DNA of 64,000 nucleotides from JAUVKT01 sp964634565 (GCA_964634565.1 CAZWLP010000003.1:1-64000); one strand, 5' to 3'. Counted from the stretch's first letter, positions 26,112 through 35,820 are shown. Program-made: numbers and translations. Notes: a model not told the origin generated them from the sequence alone.

Positions 26112-26113
26112 TA

Positions 26114-27157
26114 TTGGTAAATAAATTAGCAGTAATCGGTGTAGAGGATTTTCTCAGTGCGGCAGAGAAGTATCCTGTAATTGATGTGAGAACTCCGTCA
26201 GAATTTATAGCCGGACATATTCCCGGAGCATTAAATGTACCTTTGTTTTCTGATAAGGAAAGATCAGTTGTTGGCACCATATATAAGCAGGAAGGAGAAG
26301 AAGCGGCTGTTATTAAGGGGCTGGATTTTGTTGGGCCAAAGATGTCGGATCTTTTAAAGCAGGGAGTTAAGGCGGCCGGCGCAGATAAAAAACTTCTTGT
26401 TCATTGTTGGAGGGGAGGACGAAGATCGGCAAGCATGGCATGGCTTTTTTCTCAGGCTGATATAGAATGTCTGCTCCTGGAGGGAGGTTATAAAAACTAC
26501 AGAAACTATGTTTTTGAAGTGCTTGGGCAGGAAAGAAATATTATTGTTGTGGGAGGAATGACCGGCAGTGGAAAAACAGAAATATTAAAGGAGATCGCAC
26601 TCCGGGGTGAACAGGTAATTGACCTTGAGGGTCTTGCAAATCACAGGGGCTCAGCCTTTGGAGCAATAGGGATGCCACCACAGCCTTCTACCGAATATTT
26701 TGCAAATATTCTTTTCGAACAAATAAGAAAGCTGGATACGGAAAAACGACTCTTTCTCGAAGATGAAAGCCTTAATATAGGATCGGTTTTTATGCCTGAT
26801 ATATTTTATCGTAAAATAAGAGAAGCCAGGGTAATAGCAGTAATGTGTGATATTGATACACGCTTGCCAAGACTGCTGGAAGAGTATGGAAAAATGCCTC
26901 CGTCTTTGCTTGAAGATTCTATTAATAGGATAAGGAAGCGACTTGGAGGAAAAGAGGCCGATGAGGCCCTTAAATCAGTAAGGGAAAACAATATGGAAAA
27001 GGCAATCAGGATAGTATTACGCTATTATGATAAGACCTATAATTATGGACTGGATAAGAGGGAACGGGATATGGTTATTCAGATAGAAACCCGAAGCGGC
27101 GATGCAGGAGAAAATGCATCAAAAGTACTGGATGTGGCCGATTCCTTTTCTGCCTGA
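26114..27157 (+). CDS. mnmH: tRNA 2-selenouridine synthase (SelU/MnmH)
   Basis: Converts 2-thiouridine to 2-selenouridine at wobble U34 of some tRNAs through a geranylated intermediate, using selenophosphate. The 347 residues comprise an N-terminal rhodanese domain (PVIDVRTPSEFIAGHIPGALNVP, catalytic C98 in LLVHCWRGGRRSASMA) and a P-loop domain (GGMTGSGKTEIL at 147-158). The start is a TTG at 26114, two bases after the kinase stop; any later ATG would cut the rhodanese domain. selD must be outside the window. The stop abuts, with no spacer, the stop of the convergent U32 gene. Confidence 0.92.
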   Translation: MVNKLAVIGVEDFLSAAEKYPVIDVRTPSEFIAGHIPGALNVPLFSDKERSVVGTIYKQEGEEAAVIKGLDFVGPKMSDLLKQGVKAAGADKKLLVHCWRGGRRSASMAWLFSQADIECLLLEGGYKNYRNYVFEVLGQERNIIVVGGMTGSGKTEILKEIALRGEQVIDLEGLANHRGSAFGAIGMPPQPSTEYFANILFEQIRKLDTEKRLFLEDESLNIGSVFMPDIFYRKIREARVIAVMCDIDTRLPRLLEEYGKMPPSLLEDSINRIRKRLGGKEADEALKSVRENNMEKAIRIVLRYYDKTYNYGLDKRERDMVIQIETRSGDAGENASKVLDVADSFSA

Positions 27158-28414
27158 TTATTGCTTTCTTACCTCTGAGGCATCAAGCCATTTATAAACT
27201 TTATCGGATCTTCTTAGCAGATCAGGCGATGGCACAGAACATTTTTCTCCTTTTTCTGCAAGCTCAACATTCTTCATATCAACTCTTATCTCCCCGACAG
27301 TATATTCTATAACCCCGGTTGTGGGTCCTATTATCAGAAGCTTATCATGCTTTTTAAGCGAGCCTGTTTCAAGCTTTATCTCAGCTACGGCAATTTTGTT
27401 AAAATAATTAGTGATTTTTCCAAGATACACCTTTCTTTTGCTGGCACTCGAACCATAATTATTACTCCATTCGCCAAGCCTCTGACCAAGGTAGTAACCA
27501 TCCCAGAACCCACGGTTAAATACTGAAGCAACCTGCTCTTTAAGCTTACTTATCAGATCGTCGTTGTAATTATCGTTGATAATAGCCCCGACGGCTGTAT
27601 TATAGGCATTTGAAACAGTTTTTACATATTCGGGAGAACGGGCGCGCCCTTCAATTTTTAATACTCTCACACCTGAATCCAGCAGCTTATTTACAAAACC
27701 TATAGTAGACAGGTCTTTAGGAGACATAATATATTCATTGTCGATCTCCAGTGTATTACCGCTTTCTTTTTCAGATACGATATAAGCTTTTCTGCAGGTC
27801 TGATAACAGTTACCCCTGTTTGCCGAATGATTATTTTCGTGGAGGCTCAGATAACATTTTCCTGAAACAGCCATGCACAGGGCTCCATGGACAAACATTT
27901 CTATTTTTATCTTTTTGCCCGAAGGACCGCAGATATTATCATTCTCAATTTGCTCGTATATATATCTTACCTGATCGAGATTTAACTCCCTGGCAAGAAC
28001 AACTATATCAGCCCATTGAGAATAGAATTTCAGGGCTTCTATATTAGTGATATTAACCTGGGTAGACAGATGAACTTCTACTCCGCGCTCCCTGGCATAA
28101 TGAATGGCGGAAAGGTCGGAAGCAATTATTGCACTTATTCCGCTTTCTTTTGCTGCGTCGACAATCTCTTTCATCTGCTCAATCTCATTGTCGTACATCA
28201 CTACATTTAATGTGAGGTATGAATTGAGTCCGTTTTTATTGCATATTTCTGCTATCTTCCTCAGGTCGTCGAGGGTAAAGTTGTGAGAAGATCGAGCTCT
28301 CATATTAAGCTGCTCAACCCCAAAATATATTGAATTAGCTCCTCCCTGGATTGCAGCCGACAGTGATTCATAAGAACCAACCGGAGCCATTATTTCAATA
28401 TCTTCTCTTTTCAT
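27158..28414 (-). CDS. U32-family protein, probable tRNA U34 hydroxylation factor (TrhP-like)
   Basis: U32 'peptidase' family protein of 418 residues beginning IMAPVGSYESLSAAIQGGANSIYFGV, the family's TIM-barrel start. C180, C187, C203 and C207 (GALCMAVSGKCYLS ... NRGNCYQTC) form the four-Cys iron-sulfur site known in U32 members such as TrhP and UbiU. The length and C-terminal beta domain fit TrhP, which hydroxylates U34 of tRNAs using prephenate, rather than the longer RlhA (23S rRNA). A minus-strand TACCTTTG box lies 19 bases upstream. Specific substrate is inferred. Confidence 0.8.
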   Translation of the reverse strand: MKREDIEIMAPVGSYESLSAAIQGGANSIYFGVEQLNMRARSSHNFTLDDLRKIAEICNKNGLNSYLTLNVVMYDNEIEQMKEIVDAAKESGISAIIASDLSAIHYARERGVEVHLSTQVNITNIEALKFYSQWADIVVLARELNLDQVRYIYEQIENDNICGPSGKKIKIEMFVHGALCMAVSGKCYLSLHENNHSANRGNCYQTCRKAYIVSEKESGNTLEIDNEYIMSPKDLSTIGFVNKLLDSGVRVLKIEGRARSPEYVKTVSNAYNTAVGAIINDNYNDDLISKLKEQVASVFNRGFWDGYYLGQRLGEWSNNYGSSASKRKVYLGKITNYFNKIAVAEIKLETGSLKKHDKLLIIGPTTGVIEYTVGEIRVDMKNVELAEKGEKCSVPSPDLLRRSDKVYKWLDASEVRKQ

Positions 28415-28432
28415 TATCTGTATTTAAGATAA

Positions 28433-28440
28433 CAAAGGTA
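28433..28440 (-). promoter_or_regulatory. Candidate -7 promoter element for the U32 gene
   Basis: TACCTTTG on the minus strand matches TAnnTTTG exactly, 19 bases before the ATG, between the U32 gene and the end of the upstream kinase gene. Confidence 0.42.
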
Positions 28441-28441
28441 G

Positions 28442-29605
28442 TTATTTTTGTGGCTTCTGTTTATTCAGAATAATCCTGATACATGTTCCCCTGCCCTGTT
28501 CAGAGGACCTTACAAAGATCTTCCCGTTATGATATAATTCTATTATTCTTTTGCTTAAGGAGAGTCCCAGTCCCCATCCTCTTTTCTTGGTGCTAAATCC
28601 TGGCTTAAAGATGTTTTTAAATACAGATTTATGCATCCCTTTTCCGTTGTCCTGAATATCTATTAATATACCTGCCTGGTTTTCGCTTACCCTGACATTG
28701 ATCTTCCCGACTCCGTTCATTGCATCTATGGCATTCTTAAAAAGGTTCTCCAGTACCCATTCGAAGAGAGAGACATTAAGGGGTACCAGTATATTTCTGT
28801 CAACCATAAGATCTACTTCGTATGATACCTTTGAGCTGGATCTTTTTTTCAGGTAATCAATACTGTTTTCAATTATTAAAATAATATTTTCGGGGTGGAG
28901 TTCCGGTCTGGACCCGATACTGGAAAACCTTTCTGTAATTTTTTCAAGTCTTTCTACATCCCTTGATAATTCATGGTGTATATTATCATCAGGGTATTTT
29001 TCTTTTATTAGCTCCACCCATCCCTCGAGAGATGATGTTGGCGTGCCAAGTTGATGAGCTGTCTCTTTTGACATTCCCACCCAGACCTGGTTTTGTTCTG
29101 ACTTCCTGGATATGCTGAATGCAAAATATGCTATTGCAATAAAGAAAATAATTATGCTGAGCTGTATGTAGGGATAATATCTTAATTTGGTAAGAATAAT
29201 ACTCTCGTTATAATATATATAGCTATTCATCCCCCCTCCCAGGGATATAATGATAGGCTCTGATTTGCTTTTTAATCTGCTAAGCTGATTTTCCAAATAT
29301 TCAGGATTTTCAGATTTAACCGGGTCGAAATTACGATGACCATGAATAACACCGTTTTCGTCGGTCAGAATTACGGGAACTGTATTATTGGATTCAATAA
29401 TTGACGACAGGAGGTTCAGCACATCTACATCGTCTGTAAGCTCAACAAGCTGTATTGATTCTGCCCAGTGCTCAACCTTCTTCCTTTCTTCTTCTTTTAG
29501 TTGTTTAACAAGATTGCCTGTATAAATAAGAGAGGAAACGCCAATAATTATTGCCGCAACAAGTAATAAGAGCTTCCATAATATTTTTCTTCTGTAGATA
29601 TTCAA
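28442..29605 (-). CDS. Membrane sensor histidine kinase
   Basis: A 387-residue kinase with two membrane helices (KLLLLVAAIIIGVSSLIY near 11-28 and LSIIIFFIAIAYFAFSI near 148-164) around a short extracytoplasmic domain. The phosphoacceptor is in SKETAHQLGTPTSSLEGW, the form common in Bacteroidota. The ATPase is complete: NLFKNAIDAM (N box), DNGKGM (G1), FKPGFSTKKRGWGLGLSLSKRI (F and G2). No response regulator is adjacent. Its start overlaps the end of the AsmA-like gene by four bases, so both are translationally coupled. The signal is unknown. Confidence 0.88.
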   Translation of the reverse strand: MNIYRRKILWKLLLLVAAIIIGVSSLIYTGNLVKQLKEEERKKVEHWAESIQLVELTDDVDVLNLLSSIIESNNTVPVILTDENGVIHGHRNFDPVKSENPEYLENQLSRLKSKSEPIIISLGGGMNSYIYYNESIILTKLRYYPYIQLSIIIFFIAIAYFAFSISRKSEQNQVWVGMSKETAHQLGTPTSSLEGWVELIKEKYPDDNIHHELSRDVERLEKITERFSSIGSRPELHPENIILIIENSIDYLKKRSSSKVSYEVDLMVDRNILVPLNVSLFEWVLENLFKNAIDAMNGVGKINVRVSENQAGILIDIQDNGKGMHKSVFKNIFKPGFSTKKRGWGLGLSLSKRIIELYHNGKIFVRSSEQGRGTCIRIILNKQKPQK

Positions 29606-32100
29606 AATTTCCTCTTAGTTGTATCCGATTTAAATAGATTTTTAAAAATACCCGGCCTGCTACTCCTGGGGTCTTGCCTTACCGTATTAATTGAGTCTGC
29701 CTCTTCCCAGGTAATTCTGAAGCGCTTGCTTGTATTTACCCTGGCCGAAAGAGAATCATTTTTATACCAACCATATTCATCGTTTAATATTGTTTTAATA
29801 CTTTGTTTTTCTTCCTGGAGACTTGCCTTTATTTCTTCTGATAGCTTTTTTACGTCATAGCTTACCCTGGTTTCCCGATTATCCTTTTCGAGCTTCAGAA
29901 AGAGGGTTGTTCTGCCCAGGCCGTCATCCTCTACCTGCCCGAATTCACTAATATATGATCCTGAATTCCGGGCCTTCTTACTTAGTATTTCCGAAAGCAA
30001 GATACTTAAATGGTATTCGGAAGTGCCTGAAAAATGCTGCTCTCCTGATAGCGATATATTAAAGGCAGATGAGTTTATTTCCATCGATGGAATCAATAAC
30101 CTCTGGTCGGCAATAATAAGATCGTTTTTCAGATCGTGAAATTTAATGTCTTCCAGCTCAGATACTTCGATAAAGCGGGACAGCTTAAGCATGGGTTCAA
30201 AATTGATAAGCTCTCCGTTTAAAATAGAGTAATTGCCTGATGCAGAGAGAGAAGAAGGAATTATCTTAAAGTTTGGATCAGTTTCTGCACTAATACTGAA
30301 AGAGCCCGATAGCTCCCCCCTGATATTTTCAGCCATAATCTGTTTTTGTCCGAAATTATTGAATACAGTAAATGCCTTATTAATATCAATATTCTGAATA
30401 TCAAACCATCCTTTTGAGAGACGATCTCCCTCTGAATTTTTAATTATTGCAGCATTTCCCGAGACCGACCCGTTGAGGGTCAGTACATTAAACGAATTAA
30501 TATTAAGAAAGCCCTGCCTGTAACTTAAAATACCATAGAACTGTGAGGATTGAAATTTATTTATAATAAGACTATCTACATTTAAAATAAGGTTAGCTGC
30601 TATTCTGTCTTTCAGGTCGCTTCTGTTTTTTTTGATTCCTTCCTGGTTTTCTGCCTTAAGTGGAGGTAATAGGAGGTGTGAATCGAGCTTGTCGGCCCAG
30701 ATCCCTGCTGTAATATTAATTATGTTGCCGTTCTTAATAAGTATGTTTTCTGCATCTTCTATTTTGCAGTTTAATATCATATTTTGACCAGAGACCTGGT
30801 AAGATAATTCATCGGCCCAGATATTATCTGCTATCATAATATTGCCCGAAATATTTTGAATTGGATAATCATAGCCTGTGTGCCTGAGATTAACATTATT
30901 AATATGAATATTAATACTTCTTTTTAGTTTAAGCAGCTTATCAAAAGAAAATGTTTTCAGACTTCCGGTCTTTCCCTTTAGTCGGGCGTTAATGTGTGCT
31001 TCGCCAGACAGGGTTTCAAGCTTATTGAAGGGGTGAGTGATGCTTAGTTGACCAAGGTCAACATTACCATTAACTATCAGATCCAGGTCTGGAGAGACAA
31101 GATTTTCCAGATTTAGGGAACCCCTGAAAACAGAACCCGCATATTTAGTCTGAAACATGTTAATATTGGCCGCGAAACTCCCGGAGGGATCTTTAAAGTT
31201 AAGGCTGACGCTTGTATTTTGTTTATCGAGCACTATACCGTAACAGAATTCTTTTTTAAGTGGGAAACAATTTACCAGAGCATCCAGATCTGTATTATTC
31301 GAAGCTATATTCAGGGAAAGAATCCTGTCACTATGATCAATATGACCATTTATAGTAAGAGTCTGATTATTAATAATTAAATCAAGTTGATTGAAGTTAA
31401 TAGAATCTTTGGACAGTAATAATTTCCCTTCAAGTTCTCCATTGAGTACAGGATTGAGAACTGTTTTTTCTTTTGCGCTGATACTGTTGATATCAAAATT
31501 ACTTTTTACCTCGATGCTTGTCCTCTTATCAGTCAGGGATAACCGACCCTCTGCATTATTGACATAGGAGTTAAGAATAAACTTATTTTGCTTGTTGATA
31601 TAAGTAAACCCGGTGTTTTCGATTTTTATATTTTGCAGGTCGAATGATATTTTTGAAGAATCGTTTTTATATTCTTCTTTCAGTATGCGGCTGCTCGTAA
31701 GACCCAGAGAGTCTTTTATGATCAGGAGATTGCCATTCTTTACAGCCAGTCGCTCGATCGAGTATTTCTTCTTTAAAATATCCCTTACATTGAATGAGGC
31801 GTAGATATTTTCGGCCTTAAGAAAATTACTGTTAACAGGTATGCTGTCAGAGCTGAAATTATATTTTACAGGCGACCCGATAGAAATATTCTTAAATTCG
31901 ACAGTTGCCTTAGGAAAGCCTTTTAACAATGAAAAGCTTACTTTTTCAACATCTATATCTGTTTCTGTATACTTATTTACCTCGCTGCGGAAAATTTGAG
32001 TTATTCGGCCCTGAAATATAAGCGAAAGGCCTGTTAGCAGGGCAAGTGCTAACAAAATGGTAATAAGCAGGTACCTGGATATTTTCAGGATAATTTTCAT
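29602..32100 (-). CDS. AsmA-family envelope protein
   Basis: An 832-residue AsmA-like protein with one N-terminal membrane helix (YLLITILLALALLTGLSLIF) and a long periplasmic beta-rich body, the layout of bridge-like lipid transport proteins. The N-terminal domain segment ETDIDVEKVSFSLLKGFPKATVEFKN is typical, with the C-terminal AsmA_2-like region around LSASGNYSILNGELINFEPMLKL and the SEYHLSILLSEILSKKARN segment. A polar C-terminal tail follows. Coupling to the downstream histidine kinase hints at envelope stress sensing; that is inference. Confidence 0.82.
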   Translation of the reverse strand: MKIILKISRYLLITILLALALLTGLSLIFQGRITQIFRSEVNKYTETDIDVEKVSFSLLKGFPKATVEFKNISIGSPVKYNFSSDSIPVNSNFLKAENIYASFNVRDILKKKYSIERLAVKNGNLLIIKDSLGLTSSRILKEEYKNDSSKISFDLQNIKIENTGFTYINKQNKFILNSYVNNAEGRLSLTDKRTSIEVKSNFDINSISAKEKTVLNPVLNGELEGKLLLSKDSINFNQLDLIINNQTLTINGHIDHSDRILSLNIASNNTDLDALVNCFPLKKEFCYGIVLDKQNTSVSLNFKDPSGSFAANINMFQTKYAGSVFRGSLNLENLVSPDLDLIVNGNVDLGQLSITHPFNKLETLSGEAHINARLKGKTGSLKTFSFDKLLKLKRSINIHINNVNLRHTGYDYPIQNISGNIMIADNIWADELSYQVSGQNMILNCKIEDAENILIKNGNIINITAGIWADKLDSHLLLPPLKAENQEGIKKNRSDLKDRIAANLILNVDSLIINKFQSSQFYGILSYRQGFLNINSFNVLTLNGSVSGNAAIIKNSEGDRLSKGWFDIQNIDINKAFTVFNNFGQKQIMAENIRGELSGSFSISAETDPNFKIIPSSLSASGNYSILNGELINFEPMLKLSRFIEVSELEDIKFHDLKNDLIIADQRLLIPSMEINSSAFNISLSGEQHFSGTSEYHLSILLSEILSKKARNSGSYISEFGQVEDDGLGRTTLFLKLEKDNRETRVSYDVKKLSEEIKASLQEEKQSIKTILNDEYGWYKNDSLSARVNTSKRFRITWEEADSINTVRQDPRSSRPGIFKNLFKSDTTKRKF

Positions 32101-32149
32101 TAAAGCCTATTATATTCACGCTGCATCCGAAACTGTGCTATGCAGATAA

Positions 32150-32854
32150 TTAAAGCAGAAAGGATAAATCGCTGTTGGTGCCTGTCTCAAATGGAGTATC
32201 TCCTTTTCTGAAGATTCTCATCTCTCTCGGGCCAATTAGCTTAAGATTTTTTTCTTCAAGGAGAAGCATTGTTCCTTCCCTTAGCCCTACCACATATATA
32301 CCCGGGTTTATTTCCAGGAACTCCTGTATCCTCTGTTCTCTTGTTTCTCCTGCATGGCCATCGGGGTTAGCGTCGAGGTAATGAGGATTGATCTGGAAGG
32401 AGATCAGATTAAGGGCATTGAAGCTATCAGGTTCAATTATTGGCATATCGTTGGTGGTTCTGAGGGTAGGACAGGCCATATTAGAACCTGCGCTCCATCC
32501 GATATACGGAGTGCCACTTAATACTTTTTTCCTGATAGGGTCTATCAGTCCATTATCCTGTGTCATTTTTAATAATTGCCAGGTGTTTCCACCTCCAACA
32601 ACAATTGCTTCCGCTTCTTCCACGGCTTTGACAGGATCTGCACTATGGTGGATTGATACAATATCATGGCCAATTTCTTTAAAACGATTGGCGACTTTAG
32701 TTTCATAATCGTCGAACGAAAAGCTTACACCTGCATAAGGAATAAAAAGTGCCTTTACCGGCTTATCTCCAAGAAATTTTTTAATATTATTTTTCGGATA
32801 ATCGAGATATTCTTCGCCTGCATTTGTTGAATTACTTATCAATAACAATTTCAT
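32150..32854 (-). CDS. pepE: Dipeptidase E (peptidase S51)
   Basis: Cytoplasmic serine peptidase that cleaves dipeptides with N-terminal aspartate. The 234 residues have the S51 nucleophile elbow GWSAGSNMACPTLRTTNDMPI with S121, preceded by IVVGGGNTWQLL, both strongly conserved. ISFQINPHYLDANPDGHAGETREQRI contains the catalytic His region. Length matches PepE (about 229). It lies 15 bases downstream of the ThiF-like gene on the same strand and is likely co-transcribed, without an obvious functional link. Confidence 0.92.
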   Translation of the reverse strand: MKLLLISNSTNAGEEYLDYPKNNIKKFLGDKPVKALFIPYAGVSFSFDDYETKVANRFKEIGHDIVSIHHSADPVKAVEEAEAIVVGGGNTWQLLKMTQDNGLIDPIRKKVLSGTPYIGWSAGSNMACPTLRTTNDMPIIEPDSFNALNLISFQINPHYLDANPDGHAGETREQRIQEFLEINPGIYVVGLREGTMLLLEEKNLKLIGPREMRIFRKGDTPFETGTNSDLSFLL

Positions 32855-32868
32855 ATTAGTAAGTTTAA

Positions 32869-33651
32869 TTAAATATTTGTGTATAAGGGTAATAGTTCAT
32901 CAATATTTTTGTTTCGCGGGTCTGGTTCGACTTCAACCGAATAGAATTGATTTTTAAGAATATTAAATATTAATACCTTGCCCGAAAGCACCTGTTCGAT
33001 CTCAAGGATTATTTTTATTGTCTCGCTGGCCATTATTGTCCCGGTTATTCCCGGTAAAACACCCAGCAGGCCGGAGTCTTTGGGTTTTGGATCTCTTTCC
33101 CTGGAAGAGTTTTGTGGATTATAACACCTGTATGTCGGACCCTGCCTGTAATTGAAAACAGATACCTGGCCTTCAAATTTATATATTGCTCCGTGTACCA
33201 TTGGTTTATTTAATATCAGGCTGCAATCGCTGATGGCATACCTGCTTTCATAATTATCTGTGGCATCGATCACCAGGTCGAATTGTTCTATAAGAGACAG
33301 GGCATTTTCATTATTAAGCCTGATATTAAAAATTTCTATATTAACATTATTATTCTGATTAATTAGCCTGTCTCTTGTTATTATCGACTTTAATTTACCC
33401 ACATCGCCCGATCCATATAATATCTGACGATGCAGGTTACTATCGTTAACCACATCATATTCCACAATTCCTATATTGCCAACTCCTGCAGCACACAGGT
33501 ATTGCAGTGACGGGCAACCGAGTCCTCCTGCTCCAACAACAAGAACCCTGGCATTCTTTAGTTTAAGCTGGCCTTTTTCAGAGATCTCAGGCAGCATTAT
33601 ATGCCTGCTGTATCTTCTTTTTTCAATATCACTTAATACACCTGAATACAT
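32869..33651 (-). CDS. ThiF/MoeB-type E1-like adenylyltransferase lacking zinc cysteines
   Basis: A 260-residue E1-like enzyme: RYSRHIMLPEISEKGQLKLKNARVLVVGAGGLGCPSL gives the ATP-binding Rossmann loop, ESRYAISDC and GLLGVLPGITGTIMASETIKIIL the conserved C-half. Such enzymes adenylate the C-terminus of ThiS/MoaD-like proteins. Of the four zinc cysteines in MoeB/ThiF only one is left (TYRCYNP); the partner of that pair and the C-terminal CPVC pair are missing. The start is the ATG at 33649-33651; an upstream TTG would add an unlikely hydrophobic extension. No sulfur-carrier gene is nearby, so the substrate is open. Confidence 0.82.
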   Translation of the reverse strand: MYSGVLSDIEKRRYSRHIMLPEISEKGQLKLKNARVLVVGAGGLGCPSLQYLCAAGVGNIGIVEYDVVNDSNLHRQILYGSGDVGKLKSIITRDRLINQNNNVNIEIFNIRLNNENALSLIEQFDLVIDATDNYESRYAISDCSLILNKPMVHGAIYKFEGQVSVFNYRQGPTYRCYNPQNSSRERDPKPKDSGLLGVLPGITGTIMASETIKIILEIEQVLSGKVLIFNILKNQFYSVEVEPDPRNKNIDELLPLYTNI

Positions 33652-33714
33652 ATTCTTTTCAGCTAATGAATGATTAACAAAGATAGATTTTAGGGAGCTA
33701 AAGAACAAGATAAG

Positions 33715-33741
33715 AAAAACCCCGCTTTAAGGGCGGGGTTT
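33715..33741 (-). terminator. Factor-independent terminator of the barrel gene
   Basis: On the minus strand a 7-bp stem (ACCCCGC / GCGGGGT) closes a short loop and is followed by a run of T. It lies 30 bases past the stop of the outer membrane protein gene at 33771, so it ends the sigma/anti-sigma/barrel transcript before the ThiF-like gene. Confidence 0.85.
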
Positions 33742-33770
33742 ACTGTCGTTAACAGGTAATATATTATTTT

Positions 33771-34706
33771 CTAATCAAATGTGAAAGCCACTCCTACCTG
33801 CAGCGGATACAGTTCGGGTCCTTTGTTTTCCTGGAAGAGTCTGTTCATATAGTAAGTAGCATAAAGCTGAAAGCTTTCATATCCTAATCTTACTGTTGGC
33901 CCATATCTGAATATATTAAGGCTGTAGTCGTCTTTTTCTTTTATTTTTTCCTTACCTCCGTCAAAATATACGAGTTTGGTTTTTGATCCCAGCTTGGCTC
34001 CACCTATTACTCCACCGGCAATATTAATGTTATTACCTCTGCCTACTGGAATTTGTGCTTCCACTAATAAGGGGACAACAAAGTATGTTGTTGTAAATTT
34101 TGATTTTTCGAGAGAGATGCCATCATCATTTGCATTGTATTCGATAATTACTCCATCGTTATCTTTCATTATATTATTGTTGCCGTCGAAGAAATAGGAG
34201 TTAAATTCAAATCCAAGCCCTGTAACCAGACCAAAATGTCTTGTAAGACCTATTCCCAGCTGTCCGAAATTGACATTAAAGTTATATGATTTTCCGGTAT
34301 TGAGGTCCATAAAATTATCCTGGGCAGGAAGAGTAAATGAATAGTCTGAAGTAACATAATTATTAAGTCCGAATTCAACACCCGACCAGTGGGGGGTAAA
34401 CCTGTTACGCGATCTTCTTCTTTTTTCGCCTCTGTCTTCATTATCCTGGAAGTGTTCTTCGTAATCATTATAACGATCGATCTTCATGGCAGGTATTTTG
34501 CCATTTTCAGTAAGCGTGATACCTCTGTCACCAAGTCTTATTTTTAATTCGTCGCCATCATTTACAATCTTTAAACCTGAGCTATTGTTATTTACAATTA
34601 TTTCGGGTTCCTGCATAGAATCATAATAGCTTAAAAAAACAGGCTCCTGAGCTGATAAGCTTATAATAAAAGCTGTAAGGGCAAATAGTAATAATATTCT
34701 TTTCAT
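33771..34706 (-). CDS. Outer membrane beta-barrel protein of the sigma-factor operon
   Basis: A 311-residue exported protein (MKRILLLFALTAFIISLSAQ) with a polar N-terminal segment containing an Arg-rich stretch (EDRGEKRRRSRNRF, about 92-105), then alternating amphipathic strands ending LQVGVAFTFD, consistent with a PorT/OmpA-like eight-to-ten strand barrel. No enzymatic motif. It follows, on the same strand, an ECF sigma factor and an anti-sigma-like membrane protein and ends in a clear terminator, so it is likely a target or sensor of that system. Confidence 0.75.
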   Translation of the reverse strand: MKRILLLFALTAFIISLSAQEPVFLSYYDSMQEPEIIVNNNSSGLKIVNDGDELKIRLGDRGITLTENGKIPAMKIDRYNDYEEHFQDNEDRGEKRRRSRNRFTPHWSGVEFGLNNYVTSDYSFTLPAQDNFMDLNTGKSYNFNVNFGQLGIGLTRHFGLVTGLGFEFNSYFFDGNNNIMKDNDGVIIEYNANDDGISLEKSKFTTTYFVVPLLVEAQIPVGRGNNINIAGGVIGGAKLGSKTKLVYFDGGKEKIKEKDDYSLNIFRYGPTVRLGYESFQLYATYYMNRLFQENKGPELYPLQVGVAFTFD

Positions 34707-34763
34707 GTCTTAGTAGTTTTCTGATTATTAATTTTATCCTGAGACGGATAGACGGAATAAAAG

Positions 34764-35819
34764 TTACAGCTCGTCTGTAATATTTTTATTTTTATGATCA
34801 AGCTTGATCAACTGGGACGTGAATCTGAACGAAGCCAGTTTCCCGTCATCGCCTGCCTCCTTTTCAAACTGCATATCCCATCCCAGCAGTTTGTTTAAGC
34901 CATTTATGCTTACATCTGCCACCTCGTATGCTTTAAGCTTGTCGGTATTACCGACATCCTCTTTAAGCAGGTGTTTGCGGAAATTCATTGCAAAAAATTG
35001 TCGCGGACTGAGATCAGTGGGTACATCTTCATCCATAATTGCTTCTGCAGGAATCATTGAAAGAAGGGCAAGGTGATCCGGGGCAGTTGATATTTTAACA
35101 TTATTGATAAAAGCCTGACTATCCGGTGCTACAATAATTCGTTTTTCTTCAATATCTGCTGCCGTTTCTTTATTTCCCCGTTCTTTAATATTTATAGATT
35201 TCAGTTCCTGTCTTTTTGATATTAGCACCGGTGTAATAAGTGGTGCAGAGCTTTCAGGAATATTATTTGTATTATTGAAGGGAAGCAGGTAGGCAGAATT
35301 ATATGTATAAGAATTTTCTGATTGACGGGGGATAAGAACAGATAGAGATATTAACAGGGTAACGATAGCGGCTGATGCCACTATTCTGAATGCATACTTT
35401 GCTATTCCGGCTCTGAGAGGAATCCTCTTTAAAGTTATTTTGTCAGGATATATAGTATTGTCGGGTTTAAGCCTGAGTGTCTTATATGTCTCCGCTTCTG
35501 TCCTGGCTTTTTCTGAGCGAATAAGCAAGGATGAAAATTCTCTTTCTGTTTCCGGACCAAGATCATTTTCAGCGAGAGCAATAGCACAATGTTCAATTGC
35601 CTCAGGATCTTCATTATCGAGCTCCTTCTTCAGGGATGCCTTATCAATCCGTATAGAAATGTCGGGATAAAGGGTCAGTCTGCCGAAAGAGTTAAATTCA
35701 TGCATAAGATCAGGATTCAGCTCGAGAAAATGAAGTAGCTTCTTCTCTTCGGCATCGCTGAGAGATCCGTCGTAATAGTCTGATATCCAGACCTGGTAGT
35801 TATTTAAGTTAACTTCCAT
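34764..35819 (-). CDS. Single-pass membrane protein, probable anti-sigma factor
   Basis: 351 residues: an N-terminal helical zone starting NNYQVWISDYYDGSLSDAEEKKLLHFLELNPDL, similar to the zinc-free anti-sigma start (YxDGxLs-E...LExxP) of Bacteroidota, a membrane helix at about 150-170 (FRIVASAAIVTLLISLSVLI), and a periplasmic tail of about 180 residues ending near the TSQLIKLDHKN segment. It directly follows the ECF sigma gene with a one-base gap. Anti-sigma function is inferred from position and topology; I recognise no named domain. Confidence 0.65.
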   Translation of the reverse strand: MEVNLNNYQVWISDYYDGSLSDAEEKKLLHFLELNPDLMHEFNSFGRLTLYPDISIRIDKASLKKELDNEDPEAIEHCAIALAENDLGPETEREFSSLLIRSEKARTEAETYKTLRLKPDNTIYPDKITLKRIPLRAGIAKYAFRIVASAAIVTLLISLSVLIPRQSENSYTYNSAYLLPFNNTNNIPESSAPLITPVLISKRQELKSINIKERGNKETAADIEEKRIIVAPDSQAFINNVKISTAPDHLALLSMIPAEAIMDEDVPTDLSPRQFFAMNFRKHLLKEDVGNTDKLKAYEVADVSINGLNKLLGWDMQFEKEAGDDGKLASFRFTSQLIKLDHKNKNITDEL

Positions 35820-35820
35820 A

